From: CAYVVD01 sp964454975
GTDB lineage: Bacteria; Bacteroidota; Ignavibacteria; Kapaibacteriales; UBA2268
Direction: 5' to 3'
NCBI GenBank assembly: GCA_964454975.1
Contig: CAYVVD010000005.1
Location: forward strand, 99,650 to 163,649
DNA: 64,000 nt
This document shows, piece by piece, positions 53,885 to 61,648 of this stretch. How positions within the stretch are numbered: the stretch's first letter is position 1; each line of letters starts with the position of its first letter. The position numbers were made by a program, and so were the translations under genes. A model generated the notes under the pieces. It was not told the DNA's origin, made no database searches, and was given only the letters and a program-made list of their open reading frames with translations.

Positions 53885-55856
53885 ATTGGGCATTTTTCTC
53901 AATAAATTCCCTTCGGGGCTCTACTTTGTCGCCCATCAGAGTCTGGAAAATCTTTGTTGCCTGGGTTGCGTCTTCCATAGTAACTTTAAGCAAAGTTCTG
54001 GTTTCGGGATTCATAGTAGTTTCCCAAAGCTGATCAGGATTCATTTCACCCAAACCTTTGAACCTTGAAATCGTTATACCGTCTATCAAAGATTTGCCAT
54101 CATCTGTTACTTTTGCAGTACTGGAAGTTTTTCCAATTTCTTTGCGGATTCTTTCGATAATTTCTTCTCTTTCCTGCTCGTTATAAGCATAATATTCCTG
54201 CTTTCCTTTTTTTAGCTTATAAAGCGGAGGTTGAGCAATGAAAAGTTTACCGTTTAGGATTAAATCGCGCAGATATGCAAAGAAAAGCGTCAGGAGCAAA
54301 GTCCTGATATGAGAGCCGTCTATATCGGCATCTGCCATAAGGATAATTTTGCCATATCTTGCTTTTTCCTGGTCAAAGTCTTCGTCAAATCCGGCACCGA
54401 TTGCTGTAAATATTGCCCTTATCTCGTCATTTTCAAGGATTTTGGTTAAACGTGCTTTCTGAACATTTAATATTTTACCTTTTAAGGGTAGGATAGCCTG
54501 GAAGCGCCTGTCCCTGCCCTGCTTGGCAGAGCCACCTGCAGAGTCGCCCTCGACGATGAATAATTCACAATCTTCAGGAGTACGGAGAGAACAGTCTGCC
54601 AGCTTTCCTGGTAAAGTCGAAGATTCGAGTACATTTTTTCTTCGGACCAGCTCGCGGGATTTCCTGGCTGCAATCCTTGCTTCTGCGGCAAGTGTTGCTT
54701 TTTCAATTATTCTCTTTGCTTCAGATGGATTTGAATCAAGATAGATAGCAAGTTTCTCATTGAGTATTGTTCGAACAACACCTTCAACTTCACCATTCCC
54801 GAGCTTTGTTTTTGTCTGCCCCTCAAATTGAGGTTCTGCAACTTTAATAGAAATTATTGCTGTTAATCCTTCCCGGAAGTCATCTCCTGTGAGCTGCACT
54901 TTGTTGTTTTTATTTCCACCTTTTCCGTTACTTGATGCGTAATGATTTAAAGTTCTTGTTAATGCAGACCTGAAACCGGAAACATGTGTTCCACCCTCAA
55001 CTGTATTTATATTATTAACATAGGAAAGGACATTTTCGCTGTAGCCAGTGTTATACTGAAAGCAAATATCAACCTGTGTTTCGGCTTCATTATCAGCACT
55101 TCCGGCACCTGAAATCATAACAGGTTTGGTAAAGGAAGTTGTATCTTCATCAACATAATTTACAAAATCAATAAGTCCGCCTTCAAAATGGTATTCCTCC
55201 CGGAAGCCTTCTATCTTGTCTATCAGTTCAATTTTTACTTCTGGATTTAGAAAAGCAAGTTCTCGAAGCCTGTCGGATGTTTTGGAAAACCTGAACTTAG
55301 TTGTTTTAAATATGCCAGTGTCAGGCCAGAATCTTACAAGTGTGCCTGTTTCATTAGTTTCTCCAATAGTTTCAACAACTGAAACAGGTTTACCAATTTT
55401 ATACTCTTGTCTATAAATTTTTCCGTCACGCTTTATAATTACTTCTGCTTTTTCCGATAATGCATTTACACAAGAAACGCCGACACCATGAAGACCGCCG
55501 GAAACTTTATATGAACTTTTGTCAAACTTGCCACCGGCATGAAGTGTGCACATAACAACTTCGAGCGTAGAAATTTTCTTAACAGGATGCGGACCTGTAG
55601 GGATTCCACGTCCATCGTCCTCTACCGAGCAGGATCCGTCTTCATGCAAAGTTACAACAATGTTATTACAATAACCACCAAGAGCTTCATCAATTGAGTT
55701 ATCAACTACCTCGTTGATTAGGTGGTGAAGTCCTCTTTCTCCAACATCACCTATGAACATAGCAGGACGTTTGCGGACGGCTTCAAGGCCTTCCAAAATT
55801 TTTATACTTTCCTCGCTGTAAGAATGAGGTGTGTTGTTTAGCTTAGATTCTTCCAT
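53862..55856 (-). CDS. gyrB: DNA gyrase subunit B
   Basis: The 664-residue protein has the GHKL ATPase domain (DDGRGIPTGPHP and GGLHGVGVSCVNALS), the transducer domain, and the TOPRIM domain with EGDSAGGSAKQGRDRRFQA and the metal-binding MADADIDGSHIRTLL. The C-terminal QMEG-like end (RRFKGLGEMNPDQLWETTM) is present. With GyrA it introduces negative supercoils. GyrB rather than ParE is chosen because the gene follows dnaN, recF and dciA in the replication block. gyrA is not in the window. It is 62 bases after dciA. Confidence 0.95.
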   Translation of the reverse strand: MEESKLNNTPHSYSEESIKILEGLEAVRKRPAMFIGDVGERGLHHLINEVVDNSIDEALGGYCNNIVVTLHEDGSCSVEDDGRGIPTGPHPVKKISTLEVVMCTLHAGGKFDKSSYKVSGGLHGVGVSCVNALSEKAEVIIKRDGKIYRQEYKIGKPVSVVETIGETNETGTLVRFWPDTGIFKTTKFRFSKTSDRLRELAFLNPEVKIELIDKIEGFREEYHFEGGLIDFVNYVDEDTTSFTKPVMISGAGSADNEAETQVDICFQYNTGYSENVLSYVNNINTVEGGTHVSGFRSALTRTLNHYASSNGKGGNKNNKVQLTGDDFREGLTAIISIKVAEPQFEGQTKTKLGNGEVEGVVRTILNEKLAIYLDSNPSEAKRIIEKATLAAEARIAARKSRELVRRKNVLESSTLPGKLADCSLRTPEDCELFIVEGDSAGGSAKQGRDRRFQAILPLKGKILNVQKARLTKILENDEIRAIFTAIGAGFDEDFDQEKARYGKIILMADADIDGSHIRTLLLTLFFAYLRDLILNGKLFIAQPPLYKLKKGKQEYYAYNEQEREEIIERIRKEIGKTSSTAKVTDDGKSLIDGITISRFKGLGEMNPDQLWETTMNPETRTLLKVTMEDATQATKIFQTLMGDKVEPRREFIEKNAQYVKNLDI

Positions 55857-55918
55857 TAATTATGCTGCTTAGAAAATTCAATAAGAGTTTAAATACCAAT
55901 AACAAATTTACACATTTT

Positions 55919-56212
55919 TCACCTAACTATCACTTCTGAAATGACATCTTTACCAAGGTATTCATTTAACCTCGAAACAATGGTTTCACGCCTCAGTAGA
56001 ACTTCTGCTCTCCATGCAGATGAGGATGCTTCAATGAACAATTTTCCATTTGAAAATTTGTGTATTTTTAGGTTTTTAGAGAATGAATTGCCTAAAGAAT
56101 GTTTCAAGGCTTTCAAAATCTCGACAATAAGCAATTCCTTTCCGAGTGTTTTATCAGAAGAAATAGTTTTTAATAAATCTCCTATTTTCTCGGGTTCCCT
56201 TTTTAGATTCAT
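55919..56212 (-). CDS. dciA: DciA family helicase-loading protein (DUF721)
   Basis: The 97-residue protein matches the compact DUF721/DciA core: an N-terminal helix (KIGDLLKTISSDKTLG), then KLFIEASSSAWRAEVLLRRETIVSRLNEYLG, with the conserved Trp and Leu-Arg pattern of the KH-like fold. In other bacteria DciA helps load the DnaB helicase. It overlaps the recF stop by 4 bases (ATGA), and gyrB follows. Its presence beside recF and gyrB fits a replication role. Confidence 0.92.
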   Translation of the reverse strand: MNLKREPEKIGDLLKTISSDKTLGKELLIVEILKALKHSLGNSFSKNLKIHKFSNGKLFIEASSSAWRAEVLLRRETIVSRLNEYLGKDVISEVIVR

Positions 56213-57339
56213 GATTTTACAGCACCATTCTCAATTTTAATAAAATTGGTTCCATTTTTTTTTGCATTATAACCCTCTAAAACTGATGTATTTGTAAGAG
56301 TAATTACCGTTTGTACTTTTTTATGGGTGATTAATTCCAAAACTTTGTTCTTCCTTTCATCATCTAATTCCGAAAAAATATCATCCAGAAGCACAATTGG
56401 AGTTTCTTTTCTTGATTCTGCAAGGTAATCCAGTTCGGCAAATTTTAAACTTATAAGCAATGACTTATGCTGTCCCTGTGATGCATTGTCCCTTGCAACT
56501 CCTCCATTTATTTTAATAATGAATTCATCTTTCTGAGGGCCAAATTGAGTTGTACCTCTCTCATATTCCTTCTCTTTAACGCTCAGAAATGATTCAGTAA
56601 TCATATCTTTAACGGAATCACGGCCCTGAATTTTTCCGGAATCAACAGAATCAGGTTGATAAACCAGCCCTGTTTCTTCATAATCCGAGCTGACAATTGA
56701 ATAGTAGTCTCTGAAGATGCTATCAAATTTTCCGGTAAATTCATGCCTTCTGAAAACAATCTCAGCACCGGTTGAAATTAACTTCTCAGTCCATTGGTGC
56801 AAAACCGAATAATCAAAATACCTGTCCCTTAATGACTGATTAAGCAAAGCATTACGCTGCTTGAGGCATTTGCGATAACTCAGCAATTCCTCAAGGTACC
56901 TTTTACTGCTTTGTGCAAGGAGCTTATCTATAAAAGAACGTCTTTCTGCCGGGGGGCCGAATGTAATCGGTTTAAAATCAGGTGAAAGAAGAACCAGAGG
57001 CATTTCCCCGATTAATTCCTTTGGCAGTAAATTGTCTCCGTAATTATTTTTTATTTGCTTCCTGTTTCCGGGTTTATATTCAACAGTAACGCTGTATCCA
57101 GTACCTAAATCTGTTTTAGCCTGTACTAATATCTTGTAAAAATCTGCATCGTATTTTACCAGGTTCTGGTCGGAAACCGGCAGGAAACTTTTGCTGAACC
57201 CACCGATAGATATTGCTTCAATTATACTGGTCTTTCCTGCACCATTCCTGCCGTAGATTACGTTCAACCCAGCGGTAAAATCCAGGTTAGTCTTTTCGTG
57301 ATTACGTAAATTGTTAATTAATATATTTTGCAGCAGCAT
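56209..57339 (-). CDS. recF: DNA replication and repair protein RecF
   Basis: The 376-residue SMC-like ATPase has Walker A YGRNGAGKTSIIEAI (29-43), the ABC-type signature region ASQGQHKSLLISLKFAEL and Walker B VLLDDIFSELDDERKNK. Arg-rich DNA-binding segments lie between. RecF helps load RecA at gaps with RecO and RecR. It starts 5 bases after dnaN stops and overlaps dciA at the end. Its end is short and ordinary for the family. Confidence 0.96.
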   Translation of the reverse strand: MLLQNILINNLRNHEKTNLDFTAGLNVIYGRNGAGKTSIIEAISIGGFSKSFLPVSDQNLVKYDADFYKILVQAKTDLGTGYSVTVEYKPGNRKQIKNNYGDNLLPKELIGEMPLVLLSPDFKPITFGPPAERRSFIDKLLAQSSKRYLEELLSYRKCLKQRNALLNQSLRDRYFDYSVLHQWTEKLISTGAEIVFRRHEFTGKFDSIFRDYYSIVSSDYEETGLVYQPDSVDSGKIQGRDSVKDMITESFLSVKEKEYERGTTQFGPQKDEFIIKINGGVARDNASQGQHKSLLISLKFAELDYLAESRKETPIVLLDDIFSELDDERKNKVLELITHKKVQTVITLTNTSVLEGYNAKKNGTNFIKIENGAVKS

Positions 57340-57344
57340 TCAAT

Positions 57345-58532
57345 TTAAGAGAGCCTGACCGGCATAATAAGCATTAACAATTCATCACCTGTTTCATTTG
57401 GTTTTATTAGCGCCGGGCGATTAGGTTCGGAAAAAGTAAAGAAAACCTGGTTATCCTTAGTTTCTTCAGGACTTACATTTTGTATTGATTCTTCAAGGTA
57501 CTTAAAATTAAAACCAATTTCCAGTTTCTGGCCGTTGTAATCACAGTTTATTTCTTCATTTGCCTGGGTGCCGCTTTCTTCATCTTGGCCTTTGACAACC
57601 ATTTTGTTATTGTCTAATTCAAGACGTATTTGTTTGGATATGTTACTGGTGAAAATCGACACTCTTTTTATCGAAGAAAGTACCTGGCTGCGGTCAACTA
57701 TGGCAACAAGTTCGTTATTTGAAGGTATTACCGATTCATAAGGAGGGAATTTCTCGTCAATAATCCTTGTAATGAATATTGTACTGCTACCAATGTCAAA
57801 CCTGGTATGTGTTATTTTTCCAGAAGATTCAATTACAGACATTACGACATCACTGTCAACCTTTTTAAGCTGGTCAACAGCACGTGCTGGTAATATCAGG
57901 TCAAGATTATCAGGGAAATTAGCTTTTTCATTTCTTACCACTGCTTTTACAAGCCTGTAACTATCAGTTGCTACTGCATTTACGTAATCTTTCCTGAACT
58001 GGAAAAATACACCGGTCATCGCAGGACGGAATTCATCAGTAGAAACAGCCGTTACAGTTTTCTCTGCAAGCCTTATTACGTCGTCTTTATGCAGGAATGC
58101 TGCGCGTTCCCCTTTTACAACAGTAGGATCTGTATCATCAAGCACAGGTTTTTCGGATTCGAATAGCTCCGGTAAATCCAGGTATTCATTAGGATTAAGA
58201 CCTTTCATATTATATTTACCGGAGGACGTATTCATACTTATTGAATAATTATCTACGTCAGTTGTAAAATTCAGTTCGCCAGTATGACCCAGTGCTTTAA
58301 CAATATCGCTTAGTTTTCTTCCCGGGACAAGTACAGAACCATTTTCAGAACCTGATACACCGAGTGTACTCATAATTGTTATGTCTTGGTCTGTGGCAAT
58401 TATATTAAGATTATTGCCATCAAGAGTAAATTTCAGATGTTCAAGTACAGGCAATGTAGACTTAGGTGGAATAGCAGGGAGTGTCTTCTGCAATGCTTTC
58501 TGAAATTCTGAAAGCGAAACTGAAAATTTCAT
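57345..58532 (-). CDS. dnaN: DNA polymerase III sliding clamp (beta subunit)
   Basis: ATG 58532 with AGG upstream gives 395 residues; the longer TTG start at 58547 is less likely. Three clamp domains are recognisable, beginning MKFSVSLSEFQKALQKTLP and ending ALIKPNETGDELLMLIMPVRL, the typical clamp C-terminus. It is the processivity factor for Pol III and the docking site for the UmuC clamp motif seen in this window. It leads the dnaN-recF-dciA-gyrB block. No dnaA lies upstream; the next gene is psd, divergent. Confidence 0.97.
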   Translation of the reverse strand: MKFSVSLSEFQKALQKTLPAIPPKSTLPVLEHLKFTLDGNNLNIIATDQDITIMSTLGVSGSENGSVLVPGRKLSDIVKALGHTGELNFTTDVDNYSISMNTSSGKYNMKGLNPNEYLDLPELFESEKPVLDDTDPTVVKGERAAFLHKDDVIRLAEKTVTAVSTDEFRPAMTGVFFQFRKDYVNAVATDSYRLVKAVVRNEKANFPDNLDLILPARAVDQLKKVDSDVVMSVIESSGKITHTRFDIGSSTIFITRIIDEKFPPYESVIPSNNELVAIVDRSQVLSSIKRVSIFTSNISKQIRLELDNNKMVVKGQDEESGTQANEEINCDYNGQKLEIGFNFKYLEESIQNVSPEETKDNQVFFTFSEPNRPALIKPNETGDELLMLIMPVRLS

Positions 58533-58659
58533 CTTTGATACCTGCAACTAATGAATAAAGCAAACAATTTGTTAATTTTATGATTTGCGTTCCGCAAAAT
58601 AGATTGTAAGTATTTTTTAACAAAATTTAATTTAAATTAATTTTTCCACATTTTAAATC
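58533..58659. promoter_or_regulatory. Divergent AT-rich region between dnaN and psd
   Basis: This 127-base gap holds the divergent promoters of dnaN and psd. It has TTTTCCACA (58642-58650), one base from the consensus DnaA box, an AT tract (58620-58645) and a short palindrome TTTGCG/CGCAAA. A single weak box is not enough to call an origin. No T-run hairpin was seen. Confidence 0.35.
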
Positions 58660-59340
58660 ATGCTGACCCGATACGGAACTGATAACATATTGATTCTTAT
58701 TTCGATAGGAATCCTTTTTGTCCTGATTGCCTATCTTATTGATATTCTTTGGAGTTCCATCGTTTTATATTCTACCGGAGGACTCCTTATTTTATTCACT
58801 CTATGGTTTTTCCGTGATCCATGCAGGAATGTACCTGCTGAAATTGAGGATGACGATTCGATAATATTAGCGCCTGCAGATGGTACGATTGTAGAAATTG
58901 TAGAAGAGGAAGAACCTGTATATTTAAGGGCAAATTCAAAGAGAATAAGTGTTTTCTTGTCTCCTCTTGATGTACATGTGAACAGGTCTCCTGTTTCTGG
59001 AAGAGTAGATTATTTCGATTACTACCCCGGAAAATACCTTGCAGCTTATCATCCTAAATCATCAGAACTAAACGAGCATACGAAAATTGGAGTAAACAAC
59101 AGGTATGCTAAAGTGTTTTTCAAGCAAATCGTCGGTGTACTTGCCAGGAGAATTGTTTGCGAACTTAATTCTGGACAAATAATCAAAGCGGGTGATAAAA
59201 TCGGCATGATGAAATTCGGTTCAAGAATGGATATTGCAGTACCTGATGACAGCGAAATACTTGTACACAAGGGGCAAAGGGTTGTTGCAGGAATTACATA
59301 TTTATGCAGATTAAAACAGAACGGGAATGCACTGCTTTAA
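58660..59340 (+). CDS. psd: Phosphatidylserine decarboxylase (Psd, short type)
   Basis: The 226-residue protein belongs to the short Psd/archaetidylserine decarboxylase group. Two membrane helices lie at about 10-30 and 35-52. The catalytic part has LAPADGTIVEI, the active His in FLSPLDVHVNRSPVSG and the self-cleaving serine in KFGSRMDIAVP, where Gly-Ser processing yields the pyruvoyl cofactor. It makes phosphatidylethanolamine from phosphatidylserine. There is no visible ribosome site before the ATG. pssA follows 41 bases later, completing the two-step pathway. Confidence 0.94.
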   Translation: MLTRYGTDNILILISIGILFVLIAYLIDILWSSIVLYSTGGLLILFTLWFFRDPCRNVPAEIEDDDSIILAPADGTIVEIVEEEEPVYLRANSKRISVFLSPLDVHVNRSPVSGRVDYFDYYPGKYLAAYHPKSSELNEHTKIGVNNRYAKVFFKQIVGVLARRIVCELNSGQIIKAGDKIGMMKFGSRMDIAVPDDSEILVHKGQRVVAGITYLCRLKQNGNALL

Positions 59341-59381
59341 AATAATTAATTAGGAGATCGTAGGTTTGATAACGGATTAAT

Positions 59382-60158
59382 ATGGGAAAGCGAATAACAA
59401 AATCAATCGTACCAAACCTTTTAACACTTGCAAACCTGTTTTCAGGTTTTACAGCGATTATACACATATCCGATGGAATGATAGAACGTGCTGCGCTGTT
59501 TATTCTATTAGCTGCAATATTTGATTTGTTGGACGGTATGGTTGCCCGTATTCTAAATGCAACATCTGAGATAGGGGTTGAGCTGGACTCTCTCAGTGAT
59601 GCTGTTTCCTTTGGTGTCGCACCGGCATATATGCTTTATAGTGCATTCTTCTACCAATTTGGAGAGAATGGAATCTTTTATGCTGCAATGCCGGCGCTTG
59701 CCGGTATAACAAGGCTGGCAAGATTTAATGTAACTTCTTCTGCCCTCAACGATAAGAGATATTTTATAGGCCTGCCAATACCATCCGCTGCGTTGACAAT
59801 TATTTCGTATGTAGTATTTGTGAAAGACAAGAATTATGTCCATGATGGCTACACTGATTATATTGTATTCGGGCTTACTATTCTGGTTTCCTTCGCTATG
59901 ATTTCCACAGTAAAATATGATAGCATACCAAAGCCACAGTGGCAAGTAATAAAGCAGAAACCAATTTTCATGGCATATTTATTTATTTCCGTTTTACTTG
60001 TTGTTTTTTCGAGTGGTGTGGCTATATTTCCAGTAATGATGATTTATATTTTATTTTATCTTATTAAGCACTACATTGTGTGGATTCTTTCGTTCAGAAA
60101 TCCTGAAGATGATATTGACGAATCCGCTGAGTCGGAAAAAACAGGTTTTGATATTTAA
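59382..60158 (+). CDS. pssA: CDP-diacylglycerol-serine O-phosphatidyltransferase
   Basis: The 258-residue membrane protein has the CDP-alcohol phosphotransferase motif DLLDGMVARILNATSEIGVELDS then LSD, i.e. DxxDGxxAR..G..xD...D, and several membrane helices. The long hydrophobic tail is normal for this family. It condenses CDP-diacylglycerol with serine to give phosphatidylserine. The C-terminus ends in an acidic tail (PEDDIDESAESEK). Its position after psd supports the pathway assignment, and purS follows 11 bases after its stop. Confidence 0.94.
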   Translation: MGKRITKSIVPNLLTLANLFSGFTAIIHISDGMIERAALFILLAAIFDLLDGMVARILNATSEIGVELDSLSDAVSFGVAPAYMLYSAFFYQFGENGIFYAAMPALAGITRLARFNVTSSALNDKRYFIGLPIPSAALTIISYVVFVKDKNYVHDGYTDYIVFGLTILVSFAMISTVKYDSIPKPQWQVIKQKPIFMAYLFISVLLVVFSSGVAIFPVMMIYILFYLIKHYIVWILSFRNPEDDIDESAESEKTGFDI

Positions 60159-60169
60159 TTGGTGATAAA

Positions 60170-60436
60170 ATGAACTACAAAGCAAGCATAAAAATCACTC
60201 TCAGAGCCGGTATTCTCGATGTACAGGGAAAAACAGTCGAGCATGCCCTTCATTCGATTGAATTCCCGATGATAGACAACGTCCGTATTGGCAAATATGT
60301 AGAATTAAACGTTGATGCTGATTCGGGCGTCCAAGCTAAAGAGATTGTCTCAGATGCATGCAATAAACTGATTGCAAATCCTATTGTCGAAGATTTTGTG
60401 ATTGAAATTGAGGAAACCAAGCAGGTGATGAGTTGA
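60170..60436 (+). CDS. purS: Phosphoribosylformylglycinamidine synthase subunit PurS
   Basis: The 88-residue protein is the small PurS subunit: it starts YKASIKITLRAGILDVQGKTVEHALHS and ends EDFVIEIEETKQ, with the beta-alpha-beta pattern of the family. GGTGA precedes the ATG. With PurL and PurQ it makes formylglycinamidine ribonucleotide in purine synthesis. purL is not in the window. The purQ start overlaps its stop by 4 bases. Confidence 0.94.
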   Translation: MNYKASIKITLRAGILDVQGKTVEHALHSIEFPMIDNVRIGKYVELNVDADSGVQAKEIVSDACNKLIANPIVEDFVIEIEETKQVMS

Positions 60437-61122
60437 AATTCGGAATTATAGTTTTCCCGGGTTCGAATTGCGACCATGATGCGTATCATGCTGTCGGCGT
60501 AAATGCCGGAGCTGAAGTAGAATACATCTGGCACAAGGAAACTCAACTGCCCTCAAATATTGATTGCATTATCTTGCCGGGTGGTTTTGCACACGGCGAT
60601 TATTTGCGCTGCGGCGCAGTTGCAAGGTTTTCATCGGTAATGAATGAAGTAATTAGATTTGCAAACAAGGGCGGTTATGTTATTGGAATCTGCAACGGAT
60701 TTCAGGTTTTAACTGAAGCGCAATTACTTCCGGGTGCCTTGCTTAGAAACAGCTCTTTACATTTTATTTGTAAGGATGTTTACTTAAAAACTGAAAATAC
60801 AGAATCAGCCTTTACTTCAAAAATTAATGGGCATATTCTCAGGTTTCCAATTGCTCATGGTGAAGGTAATTATTTTGCTGAAAAAGATACAATTGAAGAA
60901 CTCGAAGCCAATTCGCAGGTGGCATTCAGGTACTGCACATCTGGGGGCGAAATTAATGAAGTTGTCAACCCAAACGGCTCGATTAACAACATTGCGGGAA
61001 TATTAAATAAAAACAAAAACGTACTCGGGCTTATGCCCCACCCTGAACGTTACTCAGACAATCTACTAGGCTGTGATGACGGCCGTACAATTTTTGATTC
61101 TATTATTAGTACCTTCTCTTGA
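60433..61122 (+). CDS. purQ: Phosphoribosylformylglycinamidine synthase glutaminase subunit PurQ
   Basis: The 229-residue class I glutamine amidotransferase has the nucleophile Cys in GICNGFQVLTE and the His-Glu pair in LMPHPERYSDN. The oxyanion glycines are in LPGGFAHGDYLRCG. Translation must start at TTG 60433, because no ATG is available that includes the conserved KFGIIVFPGSNCD opening; AGGTGATG lies 4-5 bases before it. It supplies ammonia to PurL through PurS. It overlaps purS by 4 bases, suggesting coupled synthesis. Confidence 0.95.
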   Translation: MKFGIIVFPGSNCDHDAYHAVGVNAGAEVEYIWHKETQLPSNIDCIILPGGFAHGDYLRCGAVARFSSVMNEVIRFANKGGYVIGICNGFQVLTEAQLLPGALLRNSSLHFICKDVYLKTENTESAFTSKINGHILRFPIAHGEGNYFAEKDTIEELEANSQVAFRYCTSGGEINEVVNPNGSINNIAGILNKNKNVLGLMPHPERYSDNLLGCDDGRTIFDSIISTFS

Positions 61123-61132
61123 GGAGTAAAAT

Positions 61133-61327
61133 ATGTTTGCATTTCAGATATTTGGCCTTGGATTGCCGGAATTACTTTTGATTGTGGCAATAATCGCACT
61201 GTTTTTTGGTGGAAAAAAAATTCCTGAATTAATGAAAGGACTTGGTTCGGGAATAAAAGAGTTCAAAAAAGCCACTAACGATGAATCAACATCAGAACCA
61301 AAGAAGAAAATAGAGGATAAGCAATAA
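61133..61327 (+). CDS. tatA: Twin-arginine translocase subunit TatA
   Basis: The 64-residue protein has the TatA/E plan: an N-terminal membrane helix (PELLLIVAIIALFFG), the conserved FGGKKIPELMKGLGSGIKEFKK hinge and amphipathic helix, and a charged tail. It forms the variable pore of the Tat pathway for folded proteins. TatC is not in the window. AGGAG lies upstream. A second TatA/B gene follows 3 bases after its stop. Confidence 0.95.
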   Translation: MFAFQIFGLGLPELLLIVAIIALFFGGKKIPELMKGLGSGIKEFKKATNDESTSEPKKKIEDKQ

Positions 61328-61330
61328 GCC

Positions 61331-61648
61331 ATGTTCGATGTTGGTGGTCCGGAATTACTTGTTATTCTGCTTGCAGTTGTAGTGCTGTTTGGGCCTAAAA
61401 AGCTGCCTGAACTTGCAAATATGTTTGGCAAGGGAGTAAGTAAAATCAGGAAAGCTCAGCAGGAATTCCAGAGTCAATTCAATAATATCAAGTCTGAAAT
61501 GGATTCACAGGTTAGAAACATTGAACGTGATATTGAAAATGAAACTGAATTGAAACATGACCAGCAGTTTGTAGCTGATAAAGTGAAAGAAAAGATTTCG
61601 GGAACAAAGACTGAGAGCAAGGCCGAAGAATCTAATAAGCCAGATTAG
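61331..61648 (+). CDS. tatB: TatA/TatB-like translocase protein
   Basis: The 105-residue protein has the TatA/B membrane helix (GPELLVILLAVVVLFGPKKLPELAN), then an amphipathic helix and a longer Lys/Glu-rich tail (FQSQFNNIKSEMDSQVRN), which favours TatB. TatB recognises Tat signal peptides with TatC. An internal SRRKFL sequence in the window's metallophosphoesterase is one possible Tat client. The gene overlaps the converging metH by 17 bases. Confidence 0.85.
   Translation: MFDVGGPELLVILLAVVVLFGPKKLPELANMFGKGVSKIRKAQQEFQSQFNNIKSEMDSQVRNIERDIENETELKHDQQFVADKVKEKISGTKTESKAEESNKPD

Noticed and set aside
58533..58659. Replication origin between dnaN and psd
   Set aside because: Only one near-match to a DnaA box is present and dnaA is absent; this is not enough to call an origin.
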